A stretch of DNA of 9,751 nt from Terriglobales bacterium (GCA_030150795.1 JASLFF010000218.1:1-9751), one strand, 5' to 3'. Shown: positions 1-6,557, numbered from the stretch's first letter. The notes: generated from the sequence alone by a model not told the origin. Numbers and translations are program-made.

Positions 1-1
1 T

Positions 2-1186
2 GACTGCTACCTGAACAAGCTGAAACAGGAATTTCCCGAAGAGGCCGGCCGCATCGACGACTTCTTTGGGTTGGTTCGCAAGACTTATCTGATCGGCCTG
101 CTCCGCTATTTTCGCGGCACACAGACGCCCCGTATCATTCCGTTTCAACACCTGACGCTCCGCGACGTTCTCCATACGTATTTCAGGAACCCGAAGCTGA
201 AGCTGCTGCTGACTGGAGACATTGGGCATTGGGGTTCTCCGCCCTCACGCACTTCATTTGTATTTGATTCCATGCTCCGGCTGTCTTATTTCCTTGGCAA
301 CTACTATCCGCGCGGCGGCTCGCAGAAATTTGTCGACGAGCTAGCCCTGAGATTCGAGGAGAACGGCGGCCACATTCTGATGAATTCTCTGGTGCGGCGG
401 ATTCTTGTGCATAATCGCGCGGTGCGGGGAGTTGAAATCCAGTCCGGCTCGATCCGCAACAGGGTAACCAAACAGATTTCCGCCGCCATTGTTGTCTCAA
501 ACGCCGATCTGCTGCAGACACTGGAAGGCATGATTGGCCCGGAGCTGCTGGAACCGGATTACCTGGGAAGAATCAAACAGCTTCGCACCACCCTGCCATG
601 CTTCTTGCTGCATATCGGGCTCAAGGACATCTCCATTGAGGAGTTGCGCAAGGCGGAAGGCTACCACTGGAGCAGCTGGGACGCCGAACAGGTTGCGACC
701 AACGTCTTCAAAGTGTTCCTGCCCACGACTTTCGATCCGGCACTGGCCCCGGCCGGCGGGCAAGTCCTGATCGTGCAGAAGGTCACAAGCGTGGACTTTG
801 ACCAGGTCGGCGACTGGCCCGCGCATAAAGCCGCGATTGAAGGCCGCATCCTCCAGGAACTTGAGCGCTGCATTCCCGGTTTTTCGAGCAAAATTGTGGT
901 CAAGTTGAGCGCATCCGCCCAGACGTCACATCGCTATACGCTCAACCATCACGGTGCGATGCTCGGCTGGGAGATGTCGCCGGACCAATTGGGAGAGCAC
1001 CGGCCCGCGATACAAGGCCCCTTCCGCAATCTCTATCTTGTAGGGCATTGGGCGCAGCCCGGCGGCGGAATTACGCCGGTCATGGTTTCTGCCATGCAAG
1101 TGGCCAAACAAATCACCGGGGACACTGAAATACGTCACCAGCCTGTACGGGAATCTTCGGACATGGCGATCTGTCTGCCCGCGTGA
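2..1186 (+). CDS. CrtI/CrtISO/RetSat-like FAD-dependent oxidoreductase (5' partial)
   Basis: This is the C-terminal 394 residues of a phytoene desaturase/carotenoid isomerase/retinol saturase-like flavoprotein. The frame is open from base 2, and the TTG at 71 is internal, so the true start lies before the window. Family marks are a YYPRGGSQKFVDEL segment (substrate-domain entry, near 296-340), a VVSNADLLQTLEG stretch (near 490-530) and the C-terminal FAD-closing motif LYLVGHWAQPGGG (near 1033-1070), followed by a helix ending in MQVAKQI. The N-terminal dinucleotide-binding GxGxxG is outside the window. Known members desaturate, isomerise or saturate polyenes at the membrane. The exact substrate cannot be read here. 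It lies 28 bp upstream of the SDR-acyltransferase fusion on the same strand, so the two are probably co-transcribed, which hints at a lipid or isoprenoid product. Family call is confident; substrate is unknown. Confidence 0.85.
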   Translation, partial: DCYLNKLKQEFPEEAGRIDDFFGLVRKTYLIGLLRYFRGTQTPRIIPFQHLTLRDVLHTYFRNPKLKLLLTGDIGHWGSPPSRTSFVFDSMLRLSYFLGNYYPRGGSQKFVDELALRFEENGGHILMNSLVRRILVHNRAVRGVEIQSGSIRNRVTKQISAAIVVSNADLLQTLEGMIGPELLEPDYLGRIKQLRTTLPCFLLHIGLKDISIEELRKAEGYHWSSWDAEQVATNVFKVFLPTTFDPALAPAGGQVLIVQKVTSVDFDQVGDWPAHKAAIEGRILQELERCIPGFSSKIVVKLSASAQTSHRYTLNHHGAMLGWEMSPDQLGEHRPAIQGPFRNLYLVGHWAQPGGGITPVMVSAMQVAKQITGDTEIRHQPVRESSDMAICLPA

Positions 1187-1214
1187 GAGGCAGTTCGCCG
1201 GAGACGCAGATGGT

Positions 1215-2855
1215 ATGACAAACGTTGTGTTGATTGCCGGTTCGCGAGAACAGCTTGTCCCCAAACTTCAGGGCACGTTCGGGGACGTCCGCGTACTCGA
1301 TGTTGACAATTTTTGCGGCTCGTCGCGCGTGGCGGATCCAGCGACGAAATATATCTACCTTCCCGTTGCGTCCGATGCCGATGGCCTGACACCGGACGAA
1401 CAACAGGCTCAGCGGGTGCTGCAAGTTGTGGCCCGCAACGGAGGACGGCAGTTCGTTCTGCTGTCCAGCGCGTTGATCTACGGCACCGGCCCTGGCCGGC
1501 ACCCGCTGGTTGGCGAATCGTATTTGCCTCCCGGTCATAATGCATGCTCTATCAGCAGCAAGTGGAAGTCCCTGGAATCGCTTGCAGGCGGTCACCTGGC
1601 GGACAGGATGCCGCTCACCATTTTGAGGCTATGCCCCGTTCCGGGCTCCGACATGTTTCCGGCACGGCTGTTCTCTCGCCGAGTAGCAGCAATCCTTCCA
1701 GGTCACGATCCTGTCTTTCAGTTCCTCAGCGTATCGGATCTGGCAAACGCCATACTTTCCGTTCTGGAACAAACAGCGCCGGGTATCTTCAACGTTGCCC
1801 CGCAAACAGTCGTCCCGCTGCGGGCGGCAATGCGCGCTGTCAAAAGCGTTGGATTGGCTTTCCCGCGCAGTTTGCAGCGTGCTTTGCGCCCTGCGGAGAG
1901 CCTTCAGTTTCTTCGCTATTCCTGGACCATTTCTGGCGAGAAGATGCGCCGTGAACTGAGATTTGTTCCGCGGCACTCAAGCCTGTCCGCGCTGGTGGCT
2001 GCCGGAAACGGGCGATCACGAAAGAAAGAAGAAGAGACTGAATTCGATCTCTTCGGCATGGACAAAGATTACATCCGCTTCTTTGGAAAAACATTGTTCA
2101 GGTTCCTCAGGGATTATTACTGGCGCATCGAGGATGCGGGAATTGAACACATTCCTTCAAGCGGACCGGCGGTCCTGACGGGAATGCATCGTGGTTTTAT
2201 GCCGCTGGATGGCGTGATGGCGCTTCACACCGTGGTGAAATTAACCGGAAGATATCCGCGCTTCCTGACGCATCCAGCACTCTTTAAATTTCCTTTTATG
2301 GCCAATTTCATGACAAAGCTTGGAGGAGTAGTGGCTTGCCAGGCAAGCGCTGATCGTATCCTTCAGGACAATGGGTTGTTGGGTATATTTCCCGAGGGAA
2401 TCAACGGCGCATTTACGGATTATCGAAACGCGTACAAGTTGCATGCGTTCGGACGAGACGCCTTCGTCAAAATCGCCTTGCGTCACCGGGCCCCGATTGT
2501 CCCGTTTGTTACGGTGGGCAGCGCGGAAATCTTTCCAATTCTCGGTAAAATCAAGTCACGCCGCTGGACCCGCTATACTGACTGGCCTTGCATTCCCATT
2601 ACGCCCACGTTTCCCCTGGTACCGTTGCCCCTGCCCTCAAAGTGGCATACGCAATTTTTGCCGCCTGTCAGAACGGACTGCTATCCACCGGAAGCGGCGG
2701 AGGATCGCAAGGTTGTGCAGGCCATCAGCCGCGAAGTGCGAAAGAGCATGCAGCAGGCAATCGACGACATGCTCTCACGCCGCCGATCGATTTTCTTTGG
2801 CTCAATCTTCGAGCAGCTTCGCGATGCGAACCATCGCAGGTCGCTTCCGGTGTAG
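1215..2855 (+). CDS. Fusion protein: degenerate NAD-epimerase-like SDR domain + MGAT-like lysophospholipid acyltransferase
   Basis: The product has 546 residues and two domains. Residues 1-260 follow an extended-SDR (NAD-dependent epimerase) pattern: a first strand VVLIAGS, VLLSSALIYG (81-90), a VSDLA segment (172-177) and FNVA (192-195). The glycine-rich cofactor loop is not recognisable, and the residue four before Lys116, where catalytic Tyr is expected, is Ser112. Residues 280-520 are an acyltransferase of the PlsC superfamily, closest to the MGAT-like branch. Motif I is HRGFMPLD (His325, Asp332, HX6D rather than HX4D), and motif III is FPEG (392-395), followed by a YKLHAFGRDAFVKIAL stretch and APIVPFVTVGSAE. 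It should transfer acyl groups to a lipid acceptor at the inner membrane. Start: ATG 1215 with GGAG at 1200-1203; the ATG at 1210 meets a stop after two codons. Likely operon with the upstream CrtI-like gene. The acceptor is unknown. Confidence 0.85.
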   Translation: MTNVVLIAGSREQLVPKLQGTFGDVRVLDVDNFCGSSRVADPATKYIYLPVASDADGLTPDEQQAQRVLQVVARNGGRQFVLLSSALIYGTGPGRHPLVGESYLPPGHNACSISSKWKSLESLAGGHLADRMPLTILRLCPVPGSDMFPARLFSRRVAAILPGHDPVFQFLSVSDLANAILSVLEQTAPGIFNVAPQTVVPLRAAMRAVKSVGLAFPRSLQRALRPAESLQFLRYSWTISGEKMRRELRFVPRHSSLSALVAAGNGRSRKKEEETEFDLFGMDKDYIRFFGKTLFRFLRDYYWRIEDAGIEHIPSSGPAVLTGMHRGFMPLDGVMALHTVVKLTGRYPRFLTHPALFKFPFMANFMTKLGGVVACQASADRILQDNGLLGIFPEGINGAFTDYRNAYKLHAFGRDAFVKIALRHRAPIVPFVTVGSAEIFPILGKIKSRRWTRYTDWPCIPITPTFPLVPLPLPSKWHTQFLPPVRTDCYPPEAAEDRKVVQAISREVRKSMQQAIDDMLSRRRSIFFGSIFEQLRDANHRRSLPV

Positions 2856-2858
2856 CTT

Positions 2859-2876
2859 TGCTTCTGCTTCTGCTTC
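2859..2876. repeat. Short tandem repeat, TGCTTC x3
   Basis: Three perfect consecutive copies of TGCTTC lie four bases after the stop codon of the SDR-acyltransferase gene. It is a minor low-complexity element in the gap between two convergent genes, with no evident function. Confidence 0.6.
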
Positions 2877-2901
2877 GTCTGCGCGGTTCTTTCCGGCATT
2901 C

Positions 2902-2933
2902 ATCAAGGCTTGCTCGATGCGATGCGCCTTGAT
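2902..2933. repeat. Inverted repeat between convergent genes
   Basis: ATCAAGGC (2902-2909) and GCCTTGAT (2926-2933) form a perfect 8-bp inverted repeat with a 16-nt loop, inside the 151-bp gap between two converging genes. The location suits a bidirectional terminator. However, neither side carries the downstream T-run of a classical intrinsic terminator: the plus side continues with TGCAAAAAC. It may instead limit read-through by structure, or be chance. Confidence 0.35.
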
Positions 2934-3006
2934 TGCAAAAACATCTGCTTTCCCGGATGGATTGTACGTTCGTTTCCGGAGACGTCATGGTCTTTTTCTC
3001 AGGACT

Positions 3007-4638
3007 TCAATTTCTTCCCACTCGCAGGCCTAAATTGAGCAGCTTGCCCAGAAAATTGATGCTCAGGGAAGCCGAGCTCTCCATGAGGAGGGCCGCGGCG
3101 TTGAGCAGCGCATGGTAATCTTCAGGTTTGTCCAGGTTTTTATTAGCAGGCCCGTGGATCACGCTTCCATAAGGATCGAACCTGGAGCCGTGGCAAGGGC
3201 AATCCCAGCTTTTCTCGATTGAGTTCCAGGAAACAATGCAGCCCAGATGCGGGCACACGGCGGAGCACTGGTGGTAGGCCCCTTGTTCATCCCGATAAAC
3301 CGCCAGTTTTCGCCAGCCGGTTTGAATCGTTACCCCCTCTCCCGGAACGATCCGGTCTATTGAATCCATATCTGCATTTTTCAGCCAATCTGTAAATTGC
3401 GCTCCTACGTTGACGTTTTCGCACATCAAGTCAGTAAACGCCCGCAGAGTGATGCGTGAAGGGTCATAAAGCCGCGCCCACGGGTTGCTGCGCCCCAGGA
3501 TCAGATCTCGCAACAAGATTCCCGCCAGCGTTCCGTGCGTCATGCCATGCCCTGAGTCCCCGGACACGATGTAAATGTTTTCTTTTCCCAAAGGATGGGC
3601 CCCAATGAAGGCGAGGCCGTCCACAGGCTCCATCACCTGCCCTGACCATCGGAAATCAACCGACTCAATTTTAGGGAAGCGCTCGCGCGACCATGATTCC
3701 AGCCGCTTAAACCGCTCATCGAGATCGTCCGCCTGACCGGTCTTGTGATCTTCACCACCGACAATGAGCCAGTCAGAACCGCGTCCACTGTGCAGGCGCA
3801 CGTAGTGGTAAGGATCAGGGGTGTCCCAAAATAAAGCGCGTGCAACCGAGCCGCGCTGGATACGGGCAGCGATTACATACGTCCTATAGGCTGCATTTGC
3901 AGTGTACAGCCCATAGGTCTCGGAGATGGGCGCGTTCGTAGCGATTACCGCGGCGCGTGCCCGCACCACTGGGCCGGCACTGGTTTTTACCAGAACCGAA
4001 GAACCACTTTCCACATCCTTTACATGAGTGCCAGTGAAGATGCTGCCGCCGGTGCGCTCAAGTGCTCTGCACAATCCTTGCAGATATTTGACCGGTTGAA
4101 GCTGCCCTTGTCGTGGAAAACGGAGGCACGGCCCGGTATCAAAATCCTCCATCGGTGCACGAGGTACCCATTCCACCGTAACGCCTGCACGCTGCGCAGT
4201 TCGTCTTTCCTCCTCCAATTCATCACGTTCACCTCCGGGAGGGACAAATAGATATCCATCGATGCGCTCAAAACCACAGTCGATTTTTTCTCCTTGAACG
4301 ATTGCTTCAACAGCGTCTATGGCAGCGGAATGACTTTCAGCCGCAAGGCGCGAGCCATCCATACCATGCAGGCGCTCGATTTCATAATAGCGGTCATCGA
4401 GCGCATTTGAGAGATGCGCCGTAGTTCGCCCGCTTTCACCGCCTCCAATGCTTCCTTTGTCCAGCACTACAACGGACTGTCCTTCACACCCGAGCATATA
4501 AGCAGTGCTAAGTCCCGCAATCCCCGCGCCGACCACGCATACATCGACAGAAGTATCCCTTGACAGGGGATGAAAGATAGCCTCTTCGGTTCCATTAGAC
4601 CAGATGGATGTGGTGCTTTGAGGACGTGCGGTTTTCAT
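3007..4638 (-). CDS. FAD-dependent oxidoreductase (DAO family) with C-terminal Rieske [2Fe-2S] domain
   Basis: The product has 543 residues. An N-terminal Rossmann FAD site, VVGAGIAGLSTAYML (GAGIAG at 37-42), is followed by a D-amino-acid-oxidase-like fold with GGGESGRTTAHLSNALDDRYYE and the late FAD contact SGDSGHGMTHG. The C-terminal Rieske domain has CPHLGC (462-467) and CPCHGS (480-485). Cys462/His464 and Cys480/His483 are the cluster ligands, and Cys467/Cys482 are placed for the disulfide of bc1-type Rieske proteins. After the Rieske fold, at GPANKNL, there is a further tail of about 40 mostly hydrophobic residues. Known relatives are glycine-oxidase-like flavoproteins in which the cluster should pass electrons to or from FAD; the substrate is not established. 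Start: ATG 4638 is the first possible, because TGA lies in frame four codons upstream (4648-4650). No good ribosome site is visible. It stands alone, convergent with the lipid operon. Confidence 0.9.
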   Translation of the reverse strand: MKTARPQSTTSIWSNGTEEAIFHPLSRDTSVDVCVVGAGIAGLSTAYMLGCEGQSVVVLDKGSIGGGESGRTTAHLSNALDDRYYEIERLHGMDGSRLAAESHSAAIDAVEAIVQGEKIDCGFERIDGYLFVPPGGERDELEEERRTAQRAGVTVEWVPRAPMEDFDTGPCLRFPRQGQLQPVKYLQGLCRALERTGGSIFTGTHVKDVESGSSVLVKTSAGPVVRARAAVIATNAPISETYGLYTANAAYRTYVIAARIQRGSVARALFWDTPDPYHYVRLHSGRGSDWLIVGGEDHKTGQADDLDERFKRLESWSRERFPKIESVDFRWSGQVMEPVDGLAFIGAHPLGKENIYIVSGDSGHGMTHGTLAGILLRDLILGRSNPWARLYDPSRITLRAFTDLMCENVNVGAQFTDWLKNADMDSIDRIVPGEGVTIQTGWRKLAVYRDEQGAYHQCSAVCPHLGCIVSWNSIEKSWDCPCHGSRFDPYGSVIHGPANKNLDKPEDYHALLNAAALLMESSASLSINFLGKLLNLGLRVGRN

Positions 4639-4640
4639 AT

Positions 4641-4778
4641 TTAAAGCTCATTGCCCAGCCGGGCAGGGCGACGGACTGCCTCCGGCGGTCCGCGTTTACA
4701 GGAACACTGCATATAACAGACATTGCAGAGCATCATACTTGCGATTTGAGAACAAATAGCAACAACCAAATTTTCCAT
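4641..4778 (-). CDS. Possible small Cys-rich ORF upstream of the FAD-Rieske gene
   Basis: A 45-codon ORF runs leftward from ATG 4778 to TAA 4641, ending two bases before the ATG of the FAD-Rieske gene. That spacing would allow translational coupling. The product starts MENLVVAICSQIASMML and has five cysteines, four of them arranged CNVCYMQCSC (residues 18-27), followed by a basic Arg-rich end. The start is preceded by GAGAGTG, at best a weak ribosome site. The half nearest the FAD-Rieske gene coincides with the GC-rich hairpins at 4651-4692, so RNA structure may explain the sequence better than coding. No family is recognised. It could be a leader peptide, a small metal-binding protein, or simply open by chance. 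Confidence 0.25.
   Translation of the reverse strand: MENLVVAICSQIASMMLCNVCYMQCSCKRGPPEAVRRPARLGNEL
4651..4692 (+). other. GC-rich hairpin pair with a tRNA D-arm-like pattern
   Basis: Read on the plus strand, 4651-4677 fits the tRNA consensus from position 8 into the anticodon loop. There is T8, then D-stem GCCC/GGGC (4654-4656 plus 4653 shifted to G10-C13; partner GGGC at 4666-4669), with A14, G15, GG18-19 and A21 in place, then ACGGA and CT as an anticodon-stem start. The match then stops: there is no TCCGT closing strand, no T-arm and no acceptor partner. Instead CGGACTGCC (4672-4680) pairs with GGCGGTCCG (4684-4692) around a TCC loop, nine pairs with one G-U. It lies 13-54 bp upstream of the FAD-Rieske start. 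It is a tRNA-derived fragment, a leader structure, or coincidence. Confidence 0.3.
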
Positions 4779-4796
4779 CACTCTCGATGAAATCAC

Positions 4797-4885
4797 GCTC
4801 ATGACAAAACCTATATGCGCCGATACCCGCAGCTCATGAGCACTAGCTCAGCAGCGCCGAAATTGATTCCAGGTACCAGTCATGA
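4797..4885. promoter_or_regulatory. Cluster of three TCATGA palindromes (possible operator sites)
   Basis: TCATGA occurs at 4799-4804, 4834-4839 and 4880-4885. The middle copy is embedded in a perfect 10-bp palindrome GCTCATGAGC (4832-4841), and the first shares its left half, GCTCATGA. They lie between two divergent genes, where an operator would be expected, but the intervals (35 and 46 bp) are not helically regular. No binding protein is implied by the window. Confidence 0.2.
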
Positions 4886-5240
4886 CCCCGTGCTCCCCCC
4901 AACGAATTGCTGGGGGCTGCCTAGTACGAGGTACTGGATTGGGAATTGTTGCGTTCCGGCTAGCTCTCTCCACAACCCGATAACCTCCCGGATGATTCGT
5001 CAACTTGCAAACGCGGTGAAGCTGACGGCAATCACTTTGGAGTGCGGGAGCGGCGTGATTGGGGCAACGCCTGCGGTTCAGTTAGAAGTAGGACGGGCCG
5101 ACTTCGCGATCTCGGGTACATCACACCAATCAACACTCTCGTAAACCAGCATCGAATACTAAGCGCTTCTGTCTCTCTTGCTGCATAGCCCCCCATTTAT
5201 AAGCGCAAATTTCCAGACAACAGTTGTCACAGTTCAGTGA

Positions 5241-6392
5241 ATGGCTCCTCTCCCACAGTCCGCTGGACCGACGCTCCTTCGTCGGCCAGCGACAGAAGCT
5301 GCAGGTACGATTGACTGGTCAAAGTTTCTGAAGCGCTCTCTTTTCTCATCCAACTGTTTTGATTGCAACAAAATGATCGCCGACAAGACCGTCCTGATTA
5401 CGGGCGCCGGAGGATCCATCGGCTCCGCTCTGGCCTGTTACTTGATGGGCAGTTTTGCCAAGACACTGGTACTCCTCGATCATTCCCGGCAACATCTGGG
5501 CCGACTCTACCGTGAATACGCGGAACGGAATATCACATTGCCGCAGGTCAAGTTCTTTCACGCAGATCTTGCGCGTGAAAAGGAATTGGAGAATATTTTT
5601 TCCCATTATCGACCGCAGATTGTCTTTCATCTGGCAGCCATGAAGCGCTTGCCCGAATTGGAGCACACTCCGTTCCTAGCACTGGAAAACAACTTACTTG
5701 GAACCCTGCGCCTTCTCCTTGCCCTGGATGGTTCTGATGTGGAGCAATTCATCCATGTATCAACTGACAAAGCGGTTAATCCAACCAGCATCTTAGGCGT
5801 GTCCAAGCGTATTACAGAGGTGGTTTTGCTGGCTATGGACCGTACGGAGCCAGCCGTTGCTTCTATTCGATTAGGCAATGTCCTAGGAAGCTCAGGGAGT
5901 GTAGTCCCGCGGTTTATGCGTTGTCTTCAATCCTGCCGCCCACTCATGATCAGAGACATGCATGCATCCAGGTACTTTATTACCCTCGAAGAAGCGGCAG
6001 CGTTTTTGATGAGTGCATTGGAAGTTCCCGGTAATTCATTACTAGTGCCTGATATGGGAGTCCCTCGAAGAATTGAAGAACTCGTGGACTTTCTTCTGTA
6101 TGAATCTCGAAGCAACATTGATAAAAAGAGCTTCCGGCACTGCGGCCTGCGCGATGGCGAAAAGCGGGATGAGCAACTGACGTATGACCATGAATACCTG
6201 GCCGGAACTCCATCTCCTTATCTTTTTAAAATCTGCAGTAGGCGAGTTCCTGATTGGGAGGACTGCATCGATCATGTCAGCCATCTGTTGGAACTCGTGG
6301 TAGAACGGCAGAAAAATGGCTTGCTAGAAACCCTGGCTGCTATCGTGCCGGAGTTTACCCCAAGTCAAACCCTTTTGAGCTACCTCCAATAA
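5241..6392 (+). CDS. Short CapD/FlaA1-type nucleotide-sugar dehydratase homologue (Polysacc_synt_2 family SDR)
   Basis: The product has 383 residues and is an extended SDR of the polysaccharide-biosynthesis 4,6-dehydratase group, which acts on UDP-sugars for capsule, O-antigen or glycan synthesis. Cofactor loop TGAGGSIG is at 54-61 and HLAAMKRLPELE at 130-141. STDKAVNP (174-181) carries the Asp-Lys pair seen in FlaA1, then ILGVSK has Lys189, but Leu185 sits where short members have Tyr and long members Met. C-terminal marks are SRYFITLEEA, LLVPDMGVP, GLRDGEK and the closing VPEF. Full-length relatives begin with about 250 residues of membrane and CoA-binding-like domain, absent here. Residues 11-35 (TLLRRPATEAAGTIDWSKFL) resemble the linker after that domain. 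Start: ATG 5241 directly follows an in-frame TGA and keeps the linker; Met45 (5373) is an alternative. Neither has a clear ribosome site. No glycan-gene neighbours and low local GC suggest an isolated, perhaps acquired gene. Confidence 0.8.
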   Translation: MAPLPQSAGPTLLRRPATEAAGTIDWSKFLKRSLFSSNCFDCNKMIADKTVLITGAGGSIGSALACYLMGSFAKTLVLLDHSRQHLGRLYREYAERNITLPQVKFFHADLAREKELENIFSHYRPQIVFHLAAMKRLPELEHTPFLALENNLLGTLRLLLALDGSDVEQFIHVSTDKAVNPTSILGVSKRITEVVLLAMDRTEPAVASIRLGNVLGSSGSVVPRFMRCLQSCRPLMIRDMHASRYFITLEEAAAFLMSALEVPGNSLLVPDMGVPRRIEELVDFLLYESRSNIDKKSFRHCGLRDGEKRDEQLTYDHEYLAGTPSPYLFKICSRRVPDWEDCIDHVSHLLELVVERQKNGLLETLAAIVPEFTPSQTLLSYLQ

Positions 6393-6481
6393 TATGCATG
6401 CGCTACAGCCCCCGGATCAGGGGACGCCGGGCACGATTCGCGCAAACATCCTATAGCCTGCTTATTTTCAGATAGTTAAAA

Positions 6482-6557
6482 TGGTGGAGCTAGTCGGGAT
6501 CGAACCGACGACCTCATCGTTGCGAACGATGCGCTCTCCCAGCTGAGCTATAGCCCC
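6482..6557 (-). tRNA. tRNA-Ala (anticodon CGC), CCA encoded
   Basis: The minus strand from 6557 to 6482 folds as a 76-nt cloverleaf. The acceptor is GGGGCTA with TAGCTCC, including the G3:U70 wobble that is the alanine identity element. The D arm is GCTC-AGCTGGGA-GAGC, the anticodon stem CATCG/CGATG with loop TTCGCAA giving anticodon CGC (reads GCG), and the T arm contains GGTTCGATCC. Discriminator A and a genomic CCA complete the 3' end. It is a single gene, not part of an rRNA operon here, with its 3' end facing the low-GC CapD-like gene. The structure is complete. Confidence 0.97.

Larger units (their letters stand above)
4639..5240. other. 602-bp divergent intergenic region
   Basis: This stretch separates the leftward FAD-Rieske gene from the rightward CapD-like gene. 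No protein family is recognisable in any frame. It contains a possible 45-codon minus-strand ORF, GC-rich hairpins at 4654-4692, three TCATGA palindromes (4799, 4834, 4880), a CCCCCA/TGGGGG hairpin (4896-4901 with 4911-4916, loop of 9) and a 7-bp inverted repeat CAATCAC/GTGATTG (5029-5035 with 5055-5061). A TATAAG at 5198-5203, about 37 bp before the CapD-like ATG, is a plausible -10 box, but no convincing -35 sits at the right distance. A 109-codon plus-strand frame (4815-5144) resembles no protein I know. The sampled bases 4741-4800 are 40% GC, lower than in the flanking genes on the left. Confidence 0.6.

Noticed and set aside
71..73. TTG as the start of the CrtI-like gene
   Set aside because: The frame is open to the window edge, and the residues before it (FPEEAGRIDDFFGL) fit the family, so the codon is internal.
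2371..3033. 220-codon plus-strand frame overlapping the acyltransferase domain
   Set aside because: It lies mostly over the conserved acyltransferase domain in another frame, and its product is rich in Arg, Ser and Cys with no family features. It is a shadow frame.
4896..4916. CCCCCA/TGGGGG hairpin as an intrinsic terminator
   Set aside because: No T-tract follows on either strand and no gene ends nearby.
4957..4976. CTAGCTC match to the tRNA-Ala 3' end as an attachment-site repeat
   Set aside because: Only about 12 bases are similar, with an insertion, and the orientation is opposite to the tRNA. An integration event would leave a longer direct repeat.
4815..5144. 109-codon plus-strand frame in the divergent intergenic region
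   Set aside because: No recognisable family or domain and no good ribosome site, with many Cys, Trp, Ser and Pro in an unstructured order. The opposite strand is broken by stops in all frames I read. It is best treated as chance, or at most an unrecognisable remnant.
6404..6430. CCCC...GGGG hairpin after the CapD-like gene as its terminator
   Set aside because: Only a 4-5 bp stem with several competing pairings and no T-run after it, which is not enough to call.
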